In this document: positions 8,416 through 17,173 of the stretch, piece by piece
Layout: each line of letters starts with the position of its first letter
Position numbering within the stretch: the stretch's first letter is position 1
Assembly (NCBI RefSeq): GCF_006442965.1
Contig: NZ_VFWX01000007.1
Location: forward strand, 239,805 to 303,804
Direction: 5' to 3'
Origin: Mesorhizobium sp. CU3
GTDB taxonomy: Bacteria; Pseudomonadota; Alphaproteobacteria; Rhizobiales; Rhizobiaceae
DNA length: 64,000 nt
Position numbers and translations under genes: made by a program
The notes under the pieces: model-generated
The model's database searches: none
Told to the model about the DNA's origin: nothing
Seen by the model: only the letters and a program-made list of their open reading frames with translations

Positions 8416-8550
8416 TGATCTCCCCCCCTCGTGGGGGAGATGGCCGGCAGGCCAGAGGGGGGCGCTGTCCCGCCAGCCCATGCCTCGTCATTCTAGGGCG
8501 GAGCAAGGAGCGAAGCGACGCGCGCAGACCCTAGAATCCATGCCGTGACG
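8416..8550. repeat. Left arm of nested inverted repeats around the GIY-YIG remnant (family A + family D)
   Basis: Outer part (8416-8475) is half of family A (ATCTCCCCCC... GGCAGGCCAGAGGGGGGCGC). The inner part (8483-8549) is repeat D (starts CTCGTCATTCTAGGGCGG). Repeat D is matched over about 66 bp by the reverse complement of 8920-8985, with one or two differences, and family A is matched further out at 9003-9056. Confidence 0.85.
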
Positions 8551-8577
8551 CCTGAGCGCCGCCACGGTGCAGAACGT

Positions 8578-8857
8578 TCACCAGCCAATTCCGCGAAACA
8601 GCTCGAACCACTCCGGATTGGTCTTCTCGATGAGTTCGATCTTCCCTTGCCGTGGCCAGCGCTTCAATGACGTCTCACGCTCGGTGATGTCGAAATACTC
8701 CTTCGTACCAGACCAGACGCTGCACACCGTAGCGGCTGGCGAAGCTGGAGCCTTGGCCGGTCTTGTGTTCAGGCATCCGGCGAGCAAGGTCGTTGGTGAC
8801 GCCGATATAGATCGTGCCGCCTTTCTGGCTCGCGGTCATGTAAACGTAGCCTGTCAT
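8578..8857 (-). pseudogene. GIY-YIG nuclease superfamily gene, frameshifted
   Basis: The N-terminal part, MTGYVYMTASQKGGTIYIGV + TNDLARRMPEHKTGQ, carries the GIY-YIG motif (here GYVYM...IYIGV) and the conserved Arg of this roughly 95-residue UPF0213-type family. After 'VWYEG' the frame is lost. The C-terminal half continues in another frame (EYFDITERETSLKRWPRQ, then IELIEKTNPEWFELF) and stops at 8578. Against the usual family pattern a few codons also look deleted between YFDIT and the SLKRWPR motif. The gene is centred between inverted repeats A+D on both sides, suggesting it travelled or amplified with them. I infer it is no longer functional. Confidence 0.8.
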
Positions 8858-8919
8858 GCTGCGGTCTTAGTTGGCACCATCGTCACGGCTATTCTGCGCC
8901 GTTGCATTCTACGGCCGAT

Positions 8920-9056
8920 GTCACGGCATGGATTCTAGGGTCTGCGCGCGTCGCTTCGCTCCTTGCTCCGCCCTAGAATGACGAAGGACGGGTCGGCGGG
9001 ACAGCGCCCCCCTCTGCCCTGCCGGGCATCTCCCCCACGAGGAGGGAGATTGGCAG
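8920..9056. repeat. Right arm of nested inverted repeats (family D + family A)
   Basis: Repeat D (8920-8985, starts GTCACGGCATGGATTCTAGG) followed by a half of family A (9003-9056, CCCCCCTCTGCCCTGCCGGG). It is in inverted orientation to 8416-8550. The stop codon and last 27 codons of the M81 peptidase gene lie within this arm. Confidence 0.85.
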
Positions 9057-10526
9057 TTTCCACGGATCCGCCACTCTCGGCCATACCGGTCGCGTCAGCT
9101 TGGTGTAATTCGTCACCGCCGGATTGCTCGGGTAGGAGCTCGGCGCCGCGACATAGATGATCTCGGCGGCGATCGGTTCGAAGCCGGCGTAGAAATGGTT
9201 GGTCGATTTGATCAACAGGACGTCTTTCGACATCGGGTCGATGCCGATGTTGGAAAAGATATCCGGCTCGAAGGTCTGGGTGCGGTTGGTGTTGAGGATG
9301 ACATCTACGTCGGTGCCTTCGATGCGCACCACGGCCGACGGTCCCAAAGTCACCCGGCTCGGGCCGAAGCTTTGCCAACCTTCATTGGCCGTCTTCAGCA
9401 CGATCACGCGCGCGTCGATCGGTTCGCCGGCCTGCGGGCCGGCCTTGCCGCCGAAACGGAGCTCGATGACGGCGCCTTCGCCGGCGGCGTGGCAGAAGGT
9501 CACCGCGATCGGATCCCAGATGGTCGCCACGCCGACATTACGGATGCCGCGTGAAAGCAATTCGCGCAGAACGTTGGTGCCGTCGCCCGGCACGCCACCG
9601 CCAGGATTGTCCCAGATATCGGCGATGACCACCGGCTTGTCCCGGCGTTTCGCCTGTACGGCAAGCGCCTGCTCGATGCCGGCGGCGGCAGACAGCATCG
9701 TCATCGCCGTCTTTTCGCGCATGGCGTAGAGCTCGCGCCCGAGCGTCTCGGCCAGCGCATCGCCCTTTACCTTGTCGTTGTCGGTAACGACCAGGATGCG
9801 CGTGCCCATCTCCGGCACGTCGGCGGCCATGAAGCCATGGATGACCGAGATGGACAGCACACCATCCTTGCCGTGCAGCGCCTTGATCCTGTCGACGAAG
9901 GAACGCATCGGCTCGCGGCTGGTCGGCAGCACCTGGATCATGCGGCAGTCGAAGGTCGAGATCACCGGCTTGATCTCGCCGCGCGCGGCAGCGAGGCCAA
10001 GCTCGACGACATGCTCGCCGCGCTCGTAGAAATCGGTGTGCGGGAATTCGAGGAAATAAGCCATGACGTTGCAAGCCGCGACGCGCTTCGGCGTCAGGTG
10101 GCTGTGCGGATCGAATTCCGAAGCGATCACCACATTCGGCCCGACGATGGCGCGCACGCGCTCCAGCAGGTCGCCTTCGCAATCGTCATAGGCTTGCGCC
10201 ACCATGGCGCCGTGCAGGCCGAGGATGACGGCATCGACCGGCAGGGCGGCCTTCAACTGATCGAGGATTTCGTCGCGCAGCGCCTCGAAAGTCTGCCGCT
10301 GGACCAGGCCGCCGGGCTCGGCCCAGGTTGCAGTGCCTTCGATGACGATCAGGCCTTCCTTCGCGGCGCGCTTTCGCAGGGCGATGATCGGCGAGGAGCA
10401 GAGCGTCGGCGTCTCCGGATGTTTTCCAGGACCGGCATAGAAGGCCATCTCGAAAGAGGCCCGGTCGGTCGGGATCGGCGAGAAGGTGTTGGTTTCCGTC
10501 GCCAGCGAGGCGGTGAAGATGCGCAT
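8973..10526 (-). CDS. M81 family metallopeptidase (MlrC-like) with repeat-encoded C-terminus
   Basis: 517-residue M81 (microcystinase C-like) metalloprotein. Family features: 'MRIFTASLATETNTFSPIPT' start, 'VDAVILGLHGAMVAQAYDDCEGDLLERVR', 'SEFDPHSHLT' (metal-binding D/H), 'HTDFYERG', 'VIADIWDNPGGGVPGDGTNVLRELL' and 'FGGKAGP'. The last natural family residues are about 'TKLTRPVWPRVADPW'. The 27 that follow (LPISLLVGEMPGRAEGGAVP...) are translated from the adjoining palindromic repeats, and the stop TAG is in the CATTCTAG of repeat D. It is the last gene of the sugar-ABC operon, 21 bp after the permease; its in vivo substrate is unknown. Confidence 0.88.
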   Translation of the reverse strand: MRIFTASLATETNTFSPIPTDRASFEMAFYAGPGKHPETPTLCSSPIIALRKRAAKEGLIVIEGTATWAEPGGLVQRQTFEALRDEILDQLKAALPVDAVILGLHGAMVAQAYDDCEGDLLERVRAIVGPNVVIASEFDPHSHLTPKRVAACNVMAYFLEFPHTDFYERGEHVVELGLAAARGEIKPVISTFDCRMIQVLPTSREPMRSFVDRIKALHGKDGVLSISVIHGFMAADVPEMGTRILVVTDNDKVKGDALAETLGRELYAMREKTAMTMLSAAAGIEQALAVQAKRRDKPVVIADIWDNPGGGVPGDGTNVLRELLSRGIRNVGVATIWDPIAVTFCHAAGEGAVIELRFGGKAGPQAGEPIDARVIVLKTANEGWQSFGPSRVTLGPSAVVRIEGTDVDVILNTNRTQTFEPDIFSNIGIDPMSKDVLLIKSTNHFYAGFEPIAAEIIYVAAPSSYPSNPAVTNYTKLTRPVWPRVADPWKLPISLLVGEMPGRAEGGAVPPTRPSSF

Positions 10527-10547
10527 GAACTTTTCCTAAGGTGGATG

Positions 10548-11372
10548 CTATTTGACGGCCCCGAGCGCGAGGCCCCGGACGAGGTAGCGCTGCAGCCAGA
10601 TGAAAAGGATCGCCACCGGCAGCGTGGCGAGCAGCGTGGCGGCCATGACGTGGTGCCATTCGATCGTGTAGCGGCCAGCGACCAGCGAAAAGACCTGGAT
10701 CGGCAGCGTGTAGCTTTCCTGGCTGCGCAGCATGGTGAGCGCCACGACGAACTCGTTCCAGGCGTTGATGAAGGTGAAGATCGCCGTCACCGCGATGGCC
10801 GGCAGGCAGAGCGGCAGGAAGACTTTGCGCAAAGTCAGCCAGCGGCCGGCGCCTTCCATCCAGGCGGCTTCCTCGAGGTCGCGCGGGATGGTGTCGAAAT
10901 AGCTCTGCAGCATCCAGACGGTGAAGGCGACGTTGAAGGCCATGTAGATGAAGCCGAGCGCGGTGGTCGACTCGACCAGCCCCCAGGCGGCCATCAGCCT
11001 GAACAGGCCGAGCACCAGCACGATCGGCGAGATCATCTGCGAGATCAAAAGGAACTGGCGGAAGGCGCCATAGCCGGCAAAGCGAAAGCGCGACATGGCG
11101 TAGGCGGCCGGCACCGAGATCAGGATGGCGCCGACCGTCGCCAGCGCCGAGACGTAGAGCGAGTTGATGAGCGCCTGGCCGAAACCGGTCGCTACCCACA
11201 TGTCGGCAAAATTCGACCAGCGGAATTCGCTCGGCCACCAGGTGGGCGTCAGCACCTCGGTGCGCGGCTTGACGGCGGTGAGGAACATCACCGCGAAGGG
11301 AAAGATCGTCACCACGATCAGCGGCAAAAGCAGCAGCCAGGCGATGATTGTGCGTTTCAGCTTCGGCGTCAT
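10548..11372 (-). CDS. Carbohydrate ABC transporter permease, MalG type
   Basis: 274-residue inner-membrane permease of the CUT1 family. About six hydrophobic segments are visible, beginning [27 protein letters not shown]. The cytoplasmic EAA loop that contacts the ATPase reads '[26 protein letters not shown]' (canonical EAA---G---------I-LP, with F in place of I). Its start overlaps the stop of the partner permease by 4 bases (ATGA), so it is translationally coupled. The ATPase for the pair is encoded divergently at 14791. Substrate not identifiable. Confidence 0.9.
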   Translation of the reverse strand: MTPKLKRTIIAWLLLLPLIVVTIFPFAVMFLTAVKPRTEVLTPTWWPSEFRWSNFADMWVATGFGQALINSLYVSALATVGAILISVPAAYAMSRFRFAGYGAFRQFLLISQMISPIVLVLGLFRLMAAWGLVESTTALGFIYMAFNVAFTVWMLQSYFDTIPRDLEEAAWMEGAGRWLTLRKVFLPLCLPAIAVTAIFTFINAWNEFVVALTMLRSQESYTLPIQVFSLVAGRYTIEWHHVMAATLLATLPVAILFIWLQRYLVRGLALGAVK

Positions 11373-12268
11373 GCGCGCTGCTCCCGCATGGCCAGCCGCA
11401 CATAGATCATGGTGAAGACGAGCAGGATCGCGAACATCACCAGCGACACGGCGGAGGCCTCGCCCAGTTTGCCGATGCGGAAGGCGAGCTTGTAGAGATG
11501 CGTGACCAATATGTCGGTCGAGTTGGCTGGCCCGCCTTGCGTCATCACCCAGATGATCGGGAAGGAGTTGAAGACGTAGATGGTGTTGAGCACGATCGCG
11601 ATGTTGATGAATGGCTTCAGCAGCGGAAAGGTGATCTCGCGGAACTGCTGGAACAGCGTCGCGCCCTCGAGCGCCGCCGCCTCATAGAGATCGTCCGGGA
11701 TCGAGGACAGGCCGCCGAGGAAGATGGTGGTGGTGAACGGCACAGTGACCAGAATGCCGATCAGCACCTGCATCGGGAAAGCCGTCTCGGCGCTCGCCAG
11801 CCACTGGATGTTCTGGCTGATCAGGCCGAGCTTCATCAGCGCCGAATTCAGCATGCCGCTTTCGCCGTTGAGTGCCCAGCGCCAGACCACCGCGGTCATG
11901 GTCAGCGACACGGACCAGGGCAGCATGATGATGACGCGCGCCAGGCCGCGGCCGTAAAAATCCATGTTGAGGATCATCGCCACCGGGATCGACAACAAGA
12001 GCGCGCCGCCGACCACCAGCAAGGTCCAAAGCCCGGTGCGCCAGAGTGCTGCGACGAAATCCGGATCGGCGAACAATTCGGAGAAATTGGCGAAGCCGGT
12101 AAAGTCGCGCAACTGGCCGAAGCGGCTGACGTCATGGGTCGAGATCTGCACCAGGTCCCATACCGGCCAGAAGATGACGACGGCCGCCAGCAGCAGGCTG
12201 GGTAGCGTCAGCAGATAGGGCAGGAAACGATTTTGCATCGGCTGGGTTTGTACCGCGTTGCGAGGCAT
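11369..12268 (-). CDS. Carbohydrate ABC transporter permease, MalF type
   Basis: 299-residue CUT1 permease. It starts [22 protein letters not shown] with a first membrane segment at about 15-35. The EAA loop is '[26 protein letters not shown]', and membrane segments such as [24 protein letters not shown] follow the family plan. It forms the heterodimeric channel with the MalG-type partner, whose gene it overlaps by 4 bases. A 346-bp stretch of palindromic repeats separates it from the binding-protein gene upstream, which may reduce its expression relative to that gene. Confidence 0.9.
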   Translation of the reverse strand: MPRNAVQTQPMQNRFLPYLLTLPSLLLAAVVIFWPVWDLVQISTHDVSRFGQLRDFTGFANFSELFADPDFVAALWRTGLWTLLVVGGALLLSIPVAMILNMDFYGRGLARVIIMLPWSVSLTMTAVVWRWALNGESGMLNSALMKLGLISQNIQWLASAETAFPMQVLIGILVTVPFTTTIFLGGLSSIPDDLYEAAALEGATLFQQFREITFPLLKPFINIAIVLNTIYVFNSFPIIWVMTQGGPANSTDILVTHLYKLAFRIGKLGEASAVSLVMFAILLVFTMIYVRLAMREQRA

Positions 12269-12343
12269 CGGTGGCGCTGGCTTGCCAGCTAACTAATCCT
12301 GACTTGTTCTTCCGGGCGCTTAGTCTCGACTGTTCCGGCGCCG

Positions 12344-12610
12344 GCGCCGCTCTTTCCTCTCCCCGTCGATCGGGGGAGAGGTGTCGAGCGAAGCTCGACG
12401 GAGTGGGGGTTGACCCTTTAGCGCAAGGCGAGGCCATGCCTGGTGCCTTTTGTATGTCGGTTCGCGCCGGTTGCCTGGTGGTTCCCCCACTCCGTCTCGG
12501 CTTCGCCGAGCCACCTCTCCCCCCCTCCGGAGGGAGAGGAAGGAGTCTGCTTCGGAAAGGTGTGGCGCGCCCCGACGGGGTGGGGCGCGCCACAGGGCGC
12601 AGGGAGAGAC
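12344..12610. repeat. Two family-B palindromic repeats between binding protein and permease genes
   Basis: 12344-12418 holds a hairpin-rich unit (CCTCTCCCCGTCGATCGGGG ... GAGTGGGGGTTGACC). 12465-12545 holds an inverted related unit (GGTGGTTCCCCCACTCCGTC ... CCGGAGGGAGAGG). No gene is seen in this 346-bp interval. Such palindromes between the first and later genes of ABC operons often act as mRNA 3'-end stabilisers for the binding-protein message; that role here is inference. Confidence 0.8.
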
Positions 12611-12614
12611 GCCC

Positions 12615-13844
12615 TTATTTCTTCTTCAGCACGGCGTTGGCCTTGTCGGCCGCCTCCTTCAGGCCGGCCTCGGGATCGCCGCCGAGATAGATTTTCTGCA
12701 TGGCGTCCGAGGTGATCTGGGCGATCTCTTCCCAGCCGGGGATGACCGGCGCGAAGCGGGCGTCGGGCAGAAGCGCGGTGAAGGCGGCGAGGTCGGCGTT
12801 GTTGACGTAATAGTCCATCTTAGCCTCTTCCTTGTTCACCGGCAGGAAGCCTTCGCCTTGCGTGAACTTGGCGCGCTGCTCCTTGGTGAACAGGAAGTCG
12901 AGCAGCTTCCAGGCCTCGTCCTTGTTCTTGGAGTTCTTGAACATGATGATGGAGTCGGTCACGCCATAGGTCCCGCGCGCGCCGGTCGGGCCGGCGGGAA
13001 TGGCGGCGACGCCGTATTTCAGGTTCGGCGCTTCTTCCTTGATCTGGTTGGACAGGAAGGGCGCGGTGATCATCATGCCGACCTTGCCCTGCTTGAACAG
13101 GTTCTGCACGTCCTCGCGATTGTTGGAGGTGACGCCGGGCTCGGTCAGGCCCTCGTCGATCATCGACTTGTAGAGCTTGGCGGCTTCGAGCGCGCCGGGC
13201 GTGCCGAGGCCGGAGGTGCCGTCCTTGTTGAGGATCTCGGTGCCCTGCGACCACATCGCGTAATAGTAATAGACGTCGGTCTCGATCTCCTTGCCCTGCA
13301 GGCCGAAGCCGAAGGCGCCGATCGCCTTGATCTTGCGGGCGTCTTCCTGCAGCTCGGTCCAGGTTGCCGGCGGCTTGGCGATGCCGGCCTTCTCGAACAG
13401 TTCCTTGTTGTAATACATGGCGCGCGCCGAGGCGGCGATCGGCAGGCCGTAGGTCTTGCCGTCCATGATCGAGGGCTGCAGGAAGGTGTCGATGAAGCGG
13501 TCCTTGAACTCGGGCTTGATGTAGCCGTCCAGTGGCTCGGCGACATCCTGCTGGACGAAATCGATCAGCCAGCGCGTGCCGATGATCGAGAGATCCGCAT
13601 TGGTGCCGGCGGTGATGTCGGTGGTGAGCTTCTGCAACAGCACATCCCACGGCACCACTTCATATTTGATGGTGATGCCGGGATTGGCCGCCTCGAATTC
13701 CTTCTTCACCGCTTCGAAATAGGGGCCGGTCTTGGCGCTGTATTCGGCGACGGTGACGCGCACCTCGCCGGCGTCGGCAGGCGCGGCCAGCGCCAGCATG
13801 CTCATTCCGGCCAACAGGCCGACAGTCCATTTCGCAAGGCTCAT
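12615..13844 (-). CDS. Extracellular carbohydrate-binding protein (family 1)
   Basis: 409-residue periplasmic solute-binding protein for the CUT1 system. Signal peptide MSLAKWTVGLLAGMSMLALAAPADA, then GEVRVTVAEYSAKTGPYFEA. The family pattern continues with 'FEAANPGITIKYEVVPWDVLLQKL', 'YNKELFEKAGIAKPPATWTEL' (ligand-cleft region) and 'LLDFLFTKEQRAKF'. The ATG at 13844 is preferred to the one at 13868 because GGGAGAAA lies 7 bases upstream of it and it gives a normal signal peptide. It is the first gene of the leftward operon; the divergent SDR gene starts 173 bp away. Confidence 0.92.
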   Translation of the reverse strand: MSLAKWTVGLLAGMSMLALAAPADAGEVRVTVAEYSAKTGPYFEAVKKEFEAANPGITIKYEVVPWDVLLQKLTTDITAGTNADLSIIGTRWLIDFVQQDVAEPLDGYIKPEFKDRFIDTFLQPSIMDGKTYGLPIAASARAMYYNKELFEKAGIAKPPATWTELQEDARKIKAIGAFGFGLQGKEIETDVYYYYAMWSQGTEILNKDGTSGLGTPGALEAAKLYKSMIDEGLTEPGVTSNNREDVQNLFKQGKVGMMITAPFLSNQIKEEAPNLKYGVAAIPAGPTGARGTYGVTDSIIMFKNSKNKDEAWKLLDFLFTKEQRAKFTQGEGFLPVNKEEAKMDYYVNNADLAAFTALLPDARFAPVIPGWEEIAQITSDAMQKIYLGGDPEAGLKEAADKANAVLKKK

Positions 13845-14017
13845 CTGATTTCTCCCATTAATGCGCATTCGCGCCCGACCCTTCAGGGCTCAGGTTTTAT
13901 GTGACTTTCCTACATTATCCATGATTTTACGCTACGCAAGCGGATTATCGTGTTGCTAAATTACATTTGGCTGGCTAGCCTGTTGGCTCAAAAATGAGGG
14001 GCTGAGGAGCAGGCCGC

Positions 14018-14788
14018 GTGGGTTCGACAGCCGAGTTGGAAGGCAAGACCGTGGTCGTAACCGGCGCCGGCGGCGGCCTGGGTTCTGCGATCGTGCAGCT
14101 CATGGCCGAGCGCGGCGCGCGCATCGTCGGCTGCGACCAGTCGGGGGAGGCGCTGGCCAGCCCTAGTATCGCTTCGCGCCACGTGTTCGACCTGCTCGAC
14201 CGGGCCTCGATCGAGGCGGCGATCCCCGCGCTGCTCGACAAGGACGGCGTCCCCGACATCCTGATCAACAATGCCGGCTGGACACGCGCCGAGACCTTGC
14301 AGGCGCTGACGGCGGACAAGATCGAGCGGGAACTCGGCCTCAACCTGACGGGCGTGATGAGTTTTGCCGATCCGCTGATCAAGGCGATGGCCGGGCGCGG
14401 CTCGGGCAGCGTCGTCTTCATCTCCTCGGTCAACGCCATTTCGCATTTCGGCAACCCGGCCTATGCCGCCGCCAAGGCCGGCATCAATGCCTATGCCAAA
14501 TCGGTCGCCGTCGAGCTCGGCCGCGCCGGGTTGCGCGCCAATGTCGTTTGCCCCGGCTCTATCCGCACCGCCGCCTGGGATCATCGCCTGGCCAGGGACC
14601 CGGAGGTCCTTGCCCGGCTCAAGCGGCTCTATCCGCTGGGACGCATCGTCAATGCGTCGGAAGTGGCGGAAGCCGTCGCGTTCCTTGCCTCCGACCGCGC
14701 ATCCGGCATAACAGGGGCCGTGGTGCCGGTGGACGCCGGACTGACAGCCGGCTACCTGCCTTTCATCGACGACATATTGGGAGCGTGA
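14018..14788 (+). CDS. SDR family oxidoreductase
   Basis: 256-residue short-chain dehydrogenase. The NAD(P)-binding motif is TGAGGGLG near residues 15-22, NNAG is present, the catalytic Ser lies in 'FISSVNAIS' and YxxxK appears as 'YAAAK'. The terminal family motif is 'RANVVCPGSIRT'. The D in 'VGCDQSG' after the second strand suggests NAD preference (inference). The GTG start has GAGGAG 9 bases upstream. It leads the rightward operon with the sugar-ABC ATPase (2 bp apart) and RpiR regulator, so it probably oxidises the imported sugar or polyol. Confidence 0.9.
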   Translation: MGSTAELEGKTVVVTGAGGGLGSAIVQLMAERGARIVGCDQSGEALASPSIASRHVFDLLDRASIEAAIPALLDKDGVPDILINNAGWTRAETLQALTADKIERELGLNLTGVMSFADPLIKAMAGRGSGSVVFISSVNAISHFGNPAYAAAKAGINAYAKSVAVELGRAGLRANVVCPGSIRTAAWDHRLARDPEVLARLKRLYPLGRIVNASEVAEAVAFLASDRASGITGAVVPVDAGLTAGYLPFIDDILGA

Positions 14789-14790
14789 CC

Positions 14791-15858
14791 ATGACCGACG
14801 TCCAGTTCCGCAACCTGTCGAAATCCTACGGCCAGCACAAAATCCTCGAGGACATCAACCTCGACATCCGGACCGGCGAGTTCGTCGTGCTCGTCGGGCC
14901 GTCCGGCTGCGGCAAGTCCACGCTTTTGCGCATGCTGGCCGGGCTGGAGACGATCACGTCCGGCGACCTCGTCATCGGCGGCACGCGCGCCAACGAGCTG
15001 CCGCCGCAGAAGCGCAACATCGCCATGGTGTTCCAATCCTACGCGCTGTTCCCGCATCTGAAGGCTTCGGAGAACATCGGCTTCGGCCCGAAGATCCGCG
15101 GCGAGGCCCGCGCGGCGATCGACGACAAGGTGAAGAAGGCGTCGGGCGTGCTCAACCTCTTCTCCTATCTCGACCGCTACCCGAGGCAATTGTCCGGCGG
15201 CCAGCGCCAGCGCGTCGCCATGGGCCGCGCCATCGTGCGCGAGCCATCGGTGTTCCTGTTCGACGAGCCGCTCTCCAATCTCGACGCGCAATTGCGCGTG
15301 CAGATGCGCACCGAGATCAAGGCGCTGCACCAGCGGCTGAAATCGACCATCGTCTATGTCACGCACGACCAGATCGAGGCGATGACCATGGCCGACCGCA
15401 TCGTGGTGATGGACCGTGGCCGCATCCAGCAGGTCGGGCAGCCGCTGGAGCTCTATGACCGGCCGGCCAACAAATTCGTCGCCGGCTTCATCGGCTCGCC
15501 GTCGATGAGTTTTGTCTCGGGCGCGCTGAAAAGCACGGGCGGCAGTGCCTGGTTCGAGACCAAGGGCGGCGGCCGGCTGGCGCTTGCCGGCAAAGCCGCT
15601 GCCGGCAGCGATACGGTCGAGGCGGGCATCCGGCCCGAGCATTTCGTCATCGGCGTGGGCGACGAGGCTTTGGCCATCCAGGTCGACGTCGTCGAGCCGA
15701 CTGGCTCGGAAACCCATGTCTATGGCTCGGTCGGCGGCGACACGGTGCGCGCGGTGTTCCGCGACCGGCTGCAGGTGAAGCCCGGCGACCGGCTGCCGGT
15801 CAGCGTCGATCCGCACAACATACACCTCTTCGACAAGGCGACGGGCCTGCCCCTTTGA
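14791..15858 (+). CDS. ABC transporter ATP-binding protein, UgpC/MalK type
   Basis: 355-residue ATPase of a CUT1 importer. Walker A GPSGCGKS (about residues 37-44), Q-loop 'MVFQSYALFPH', signature LSGGQRQR, Walker B VFLFDEP and H-loop YVTHDQIEAMT. A C-terminal TOBE/OB regulatory part (about 235-355) contains 'AGIRPEHF' and 'VYGSVGGDTVRAVF'. It starts 2 bp after the SDR stop. It should energise the two permeases encoded on the opposite strand at 10548-12268, which have no ATPase of their own. Confidence 0.93.
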   Translation: MTDVQFRNLSKSYGQHKILEDINLDIRTGEFVVLVGPSGCGKSTLLRMLAGLETITSGDLVIGGTRANELPPQKRNIAMVFQSYALFPHLKASENIGFGPKIRGEARAAIDDKVKKASGVLNLFSYLDRYPRQLSGGQRQRVAMGRAIVREPSVFLFDEPLSNLDAQLRVQMRTEIKALHQRLKSTIVYVTHDQIEAMTMADRIVVMDRGRIQQVGQPLELYDRPANKFVAGFIGSPSMSFVSGALKSTGGSAWFETKGGGRLALAGKAAAGSDTVEAGIRPEHFVIGVGDEALAIQVDVVEPTGSETHVYGSVGGDTVRAVFRDRLQVKPGDRLPVSVDPHNIHLFDKATGLPL

Positions 15859-15868
15859 AGGCTATGCG

Positions 15869-16750
15869 ATGAAGACCCCGGCCGACATCATCACCCGCCT
15901 GCAATTGATGTCGCAGGACGGCACCAAGTCGGACCGACGGCTGGCCGGGCTGGTGCTTTCCGATCTCGATTTCGCCTCCAAGGCGGCGATCTCCGAGATT
16001 GCCGCGCGCGTCGGCGTCAGCGAGCCGACCGTCACCCGCTTCTGCCGCAATCTCGGCTGCGAGGGCCTGCGCGACTTCAAGTTCTATCTGGCGCAGGCGA
16101 TCGCCATCGGCGGCCAGTATTTGTCGCCGGAGCCGCTCAGCCGCGACGCGCGCGAGCAGCGTATCGCGTCCGCCATCACCGAAGCGGCGATCGCCGCCAT
16201 CAAGCGCGCCGGCGAGAACCTCGATATGAGCGTGCTGGTCAGCGTCGCCGCCCGCATCGCCAGCTCCGGCAACATATTGTGCATCGGCTCCGGCGGCATT
16301 TCCTCGATGCTGGCGATCGAGATGCAGAACCGGCTGTTCCGGCTCGGCCTGTCCACGCTCGCCCAGACCGACGGCCAGCTGCAGCGCATGTATGCCGCGG
16401 TGGCGACGCCGGAAACGACGCTGGTCGCCTTCTCCGTGTCTGGCTATGCGCGCTCGGTGATCGAGGCGGTCGAGGTGGCGCAGCAATATGGCGCGGCAAC
16501 CGTCGCCATCACCGCGCCGGACTCCGCGCTGGCCAAAGTCGCCGACACGGTGATCCCGCTGCAGCCCTTCGAGGACGGCAACATCTACAAGCCGACCTCG
16601 TCGCGCTACGCGTTGCTCGCCATCCTCGACATGATCGCCACCACGGTGGCGGAATCGCGCGGGCCGAAAGTGCTGGAGAATTTGCGCCGCATCAAGCAGA
16701 GCGTGAACACGCTGAAGGTGGATGATCCGAAGCTGCCGCTGGGGGATTGA
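15869..16750 (+). CDS. MurR/RpiR family transcriptional regulator
   Basis: 293-residue regulator. The N-terminal HTH_6 domain (about residues 1-77) has 'AAISEIAARVGVSEPTVTRFCRNLGCEGLRDFK', an almost canonical RpiR helix-turn-helix. The C-terminal SIS sugar-phosphate isomerase-like domain (about 125-265) includes 'ILCIGSGGISSMLAIEMQNRLFRLG' and 'VAFSVSGYARSVIEAVEVAQQYGAATVAIT'. It lies 10 bp after the ATPase gene and most likely controls the divergent sugar-uptake operons in response to a phosphosugar. No clear operator palindrome could be picked out by eye in the 13845-14017 interval. Confidence 0.92.
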   Translation: MKTPADIITRLQLMSQDGTKSDRRLAGLVLSDLDFASKAAISEIAARVGVSEPTVTRFCRNLGCEGLRDFKFYLAQAIAIGGQYLSPEPLSRDAREQRIASAITEAAIAAIKRAGENLDMSVLVSVAARIASSGNILCIGSGGISSMLAIEMQNRLFRLGLSTLAQTDGQLQRMYAAVATPETTLVAFSVSGYARSVIEAVEVAQQYGAATVAITAPDSALAKVADTVIPLQPFEDGNIYKPTSSRYALLAILDMIATTVAESRGPKVLENLRRIKQSVNTLKVDDPKLPLGD

Positions 16751-16810
16751 GCGATTGTAGCGCTTGCGCCGTCGACGTAGGCGATCCTTCGCGCCCTCCT
16801 CTGCCGCCAC

Positions 16811-17045
16811 GTTATGCACACGTCTTTCTGTGACTGGTGTGACCGACCGGCCTGAGGCTTAATTGCCAGGTGGTTCCCCCAATCCGTCGCTGCTTCGCAG
16901 CGCCACCTTTCCCCCCTCCGGAGGGAAAGGAAGGAGCGTTGCCGGACACGCGTTGACGGCAGAAGGCTTGGCGCCTTTCCTCTACCCCGTCGATTGGGGG
17001 AGAGGTGGATCGGCGCGCAGCGCCGAGACGGAGTGGGGGTCGACC
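16811..17045. repeat. Family-B palindromic repeats
   Basis: No gene lies in 16751-17173 (423 bp). The interval holds a family-B unit at 16811-16935, whose last 64 bp (16862-16925) are identical to 63937-64000, and an inverted unit at 16975-17045 (CCTCTACCCCGTCGATTGGG ... GAGTGGGGGTCGACC). The interval continues into a fragment of family A near 17137. Confidence 0.85.
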
Positions 17046-17136
17046 AGCGCTACGCAAGACGATGCATGCGCCAAGCTGCGATGCACGCTATCGCCAAAGA
17101 CCAACCGCTTGGAAATGGTGCATGCCGTAGCCTCTG

Positions 17137-17168
17137 TCCGGCAGGACAGAGGGGGCGCTGTCCCGCCT
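17137..17168. repeat. Fragment of family-A repeat
   Basis: Short piece CTGTCCGGCAGGACAGAGGG followed by GGCGCTGTCCCGCC, matching one end of the family-A element seen at 2120-2150 and 8440-8475. It lies just outside the stop codon of the YggU gene. Confidence 0.6.
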
Positions 17169-17173
17169 GCGTC

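Noticed and set aside
9837..11405. 522-residue ORF on the plus strand
   Set aside because: Antisense to the M81 and permease genes; the His/Asp/Gln-rich translation is typical of shadow frames.
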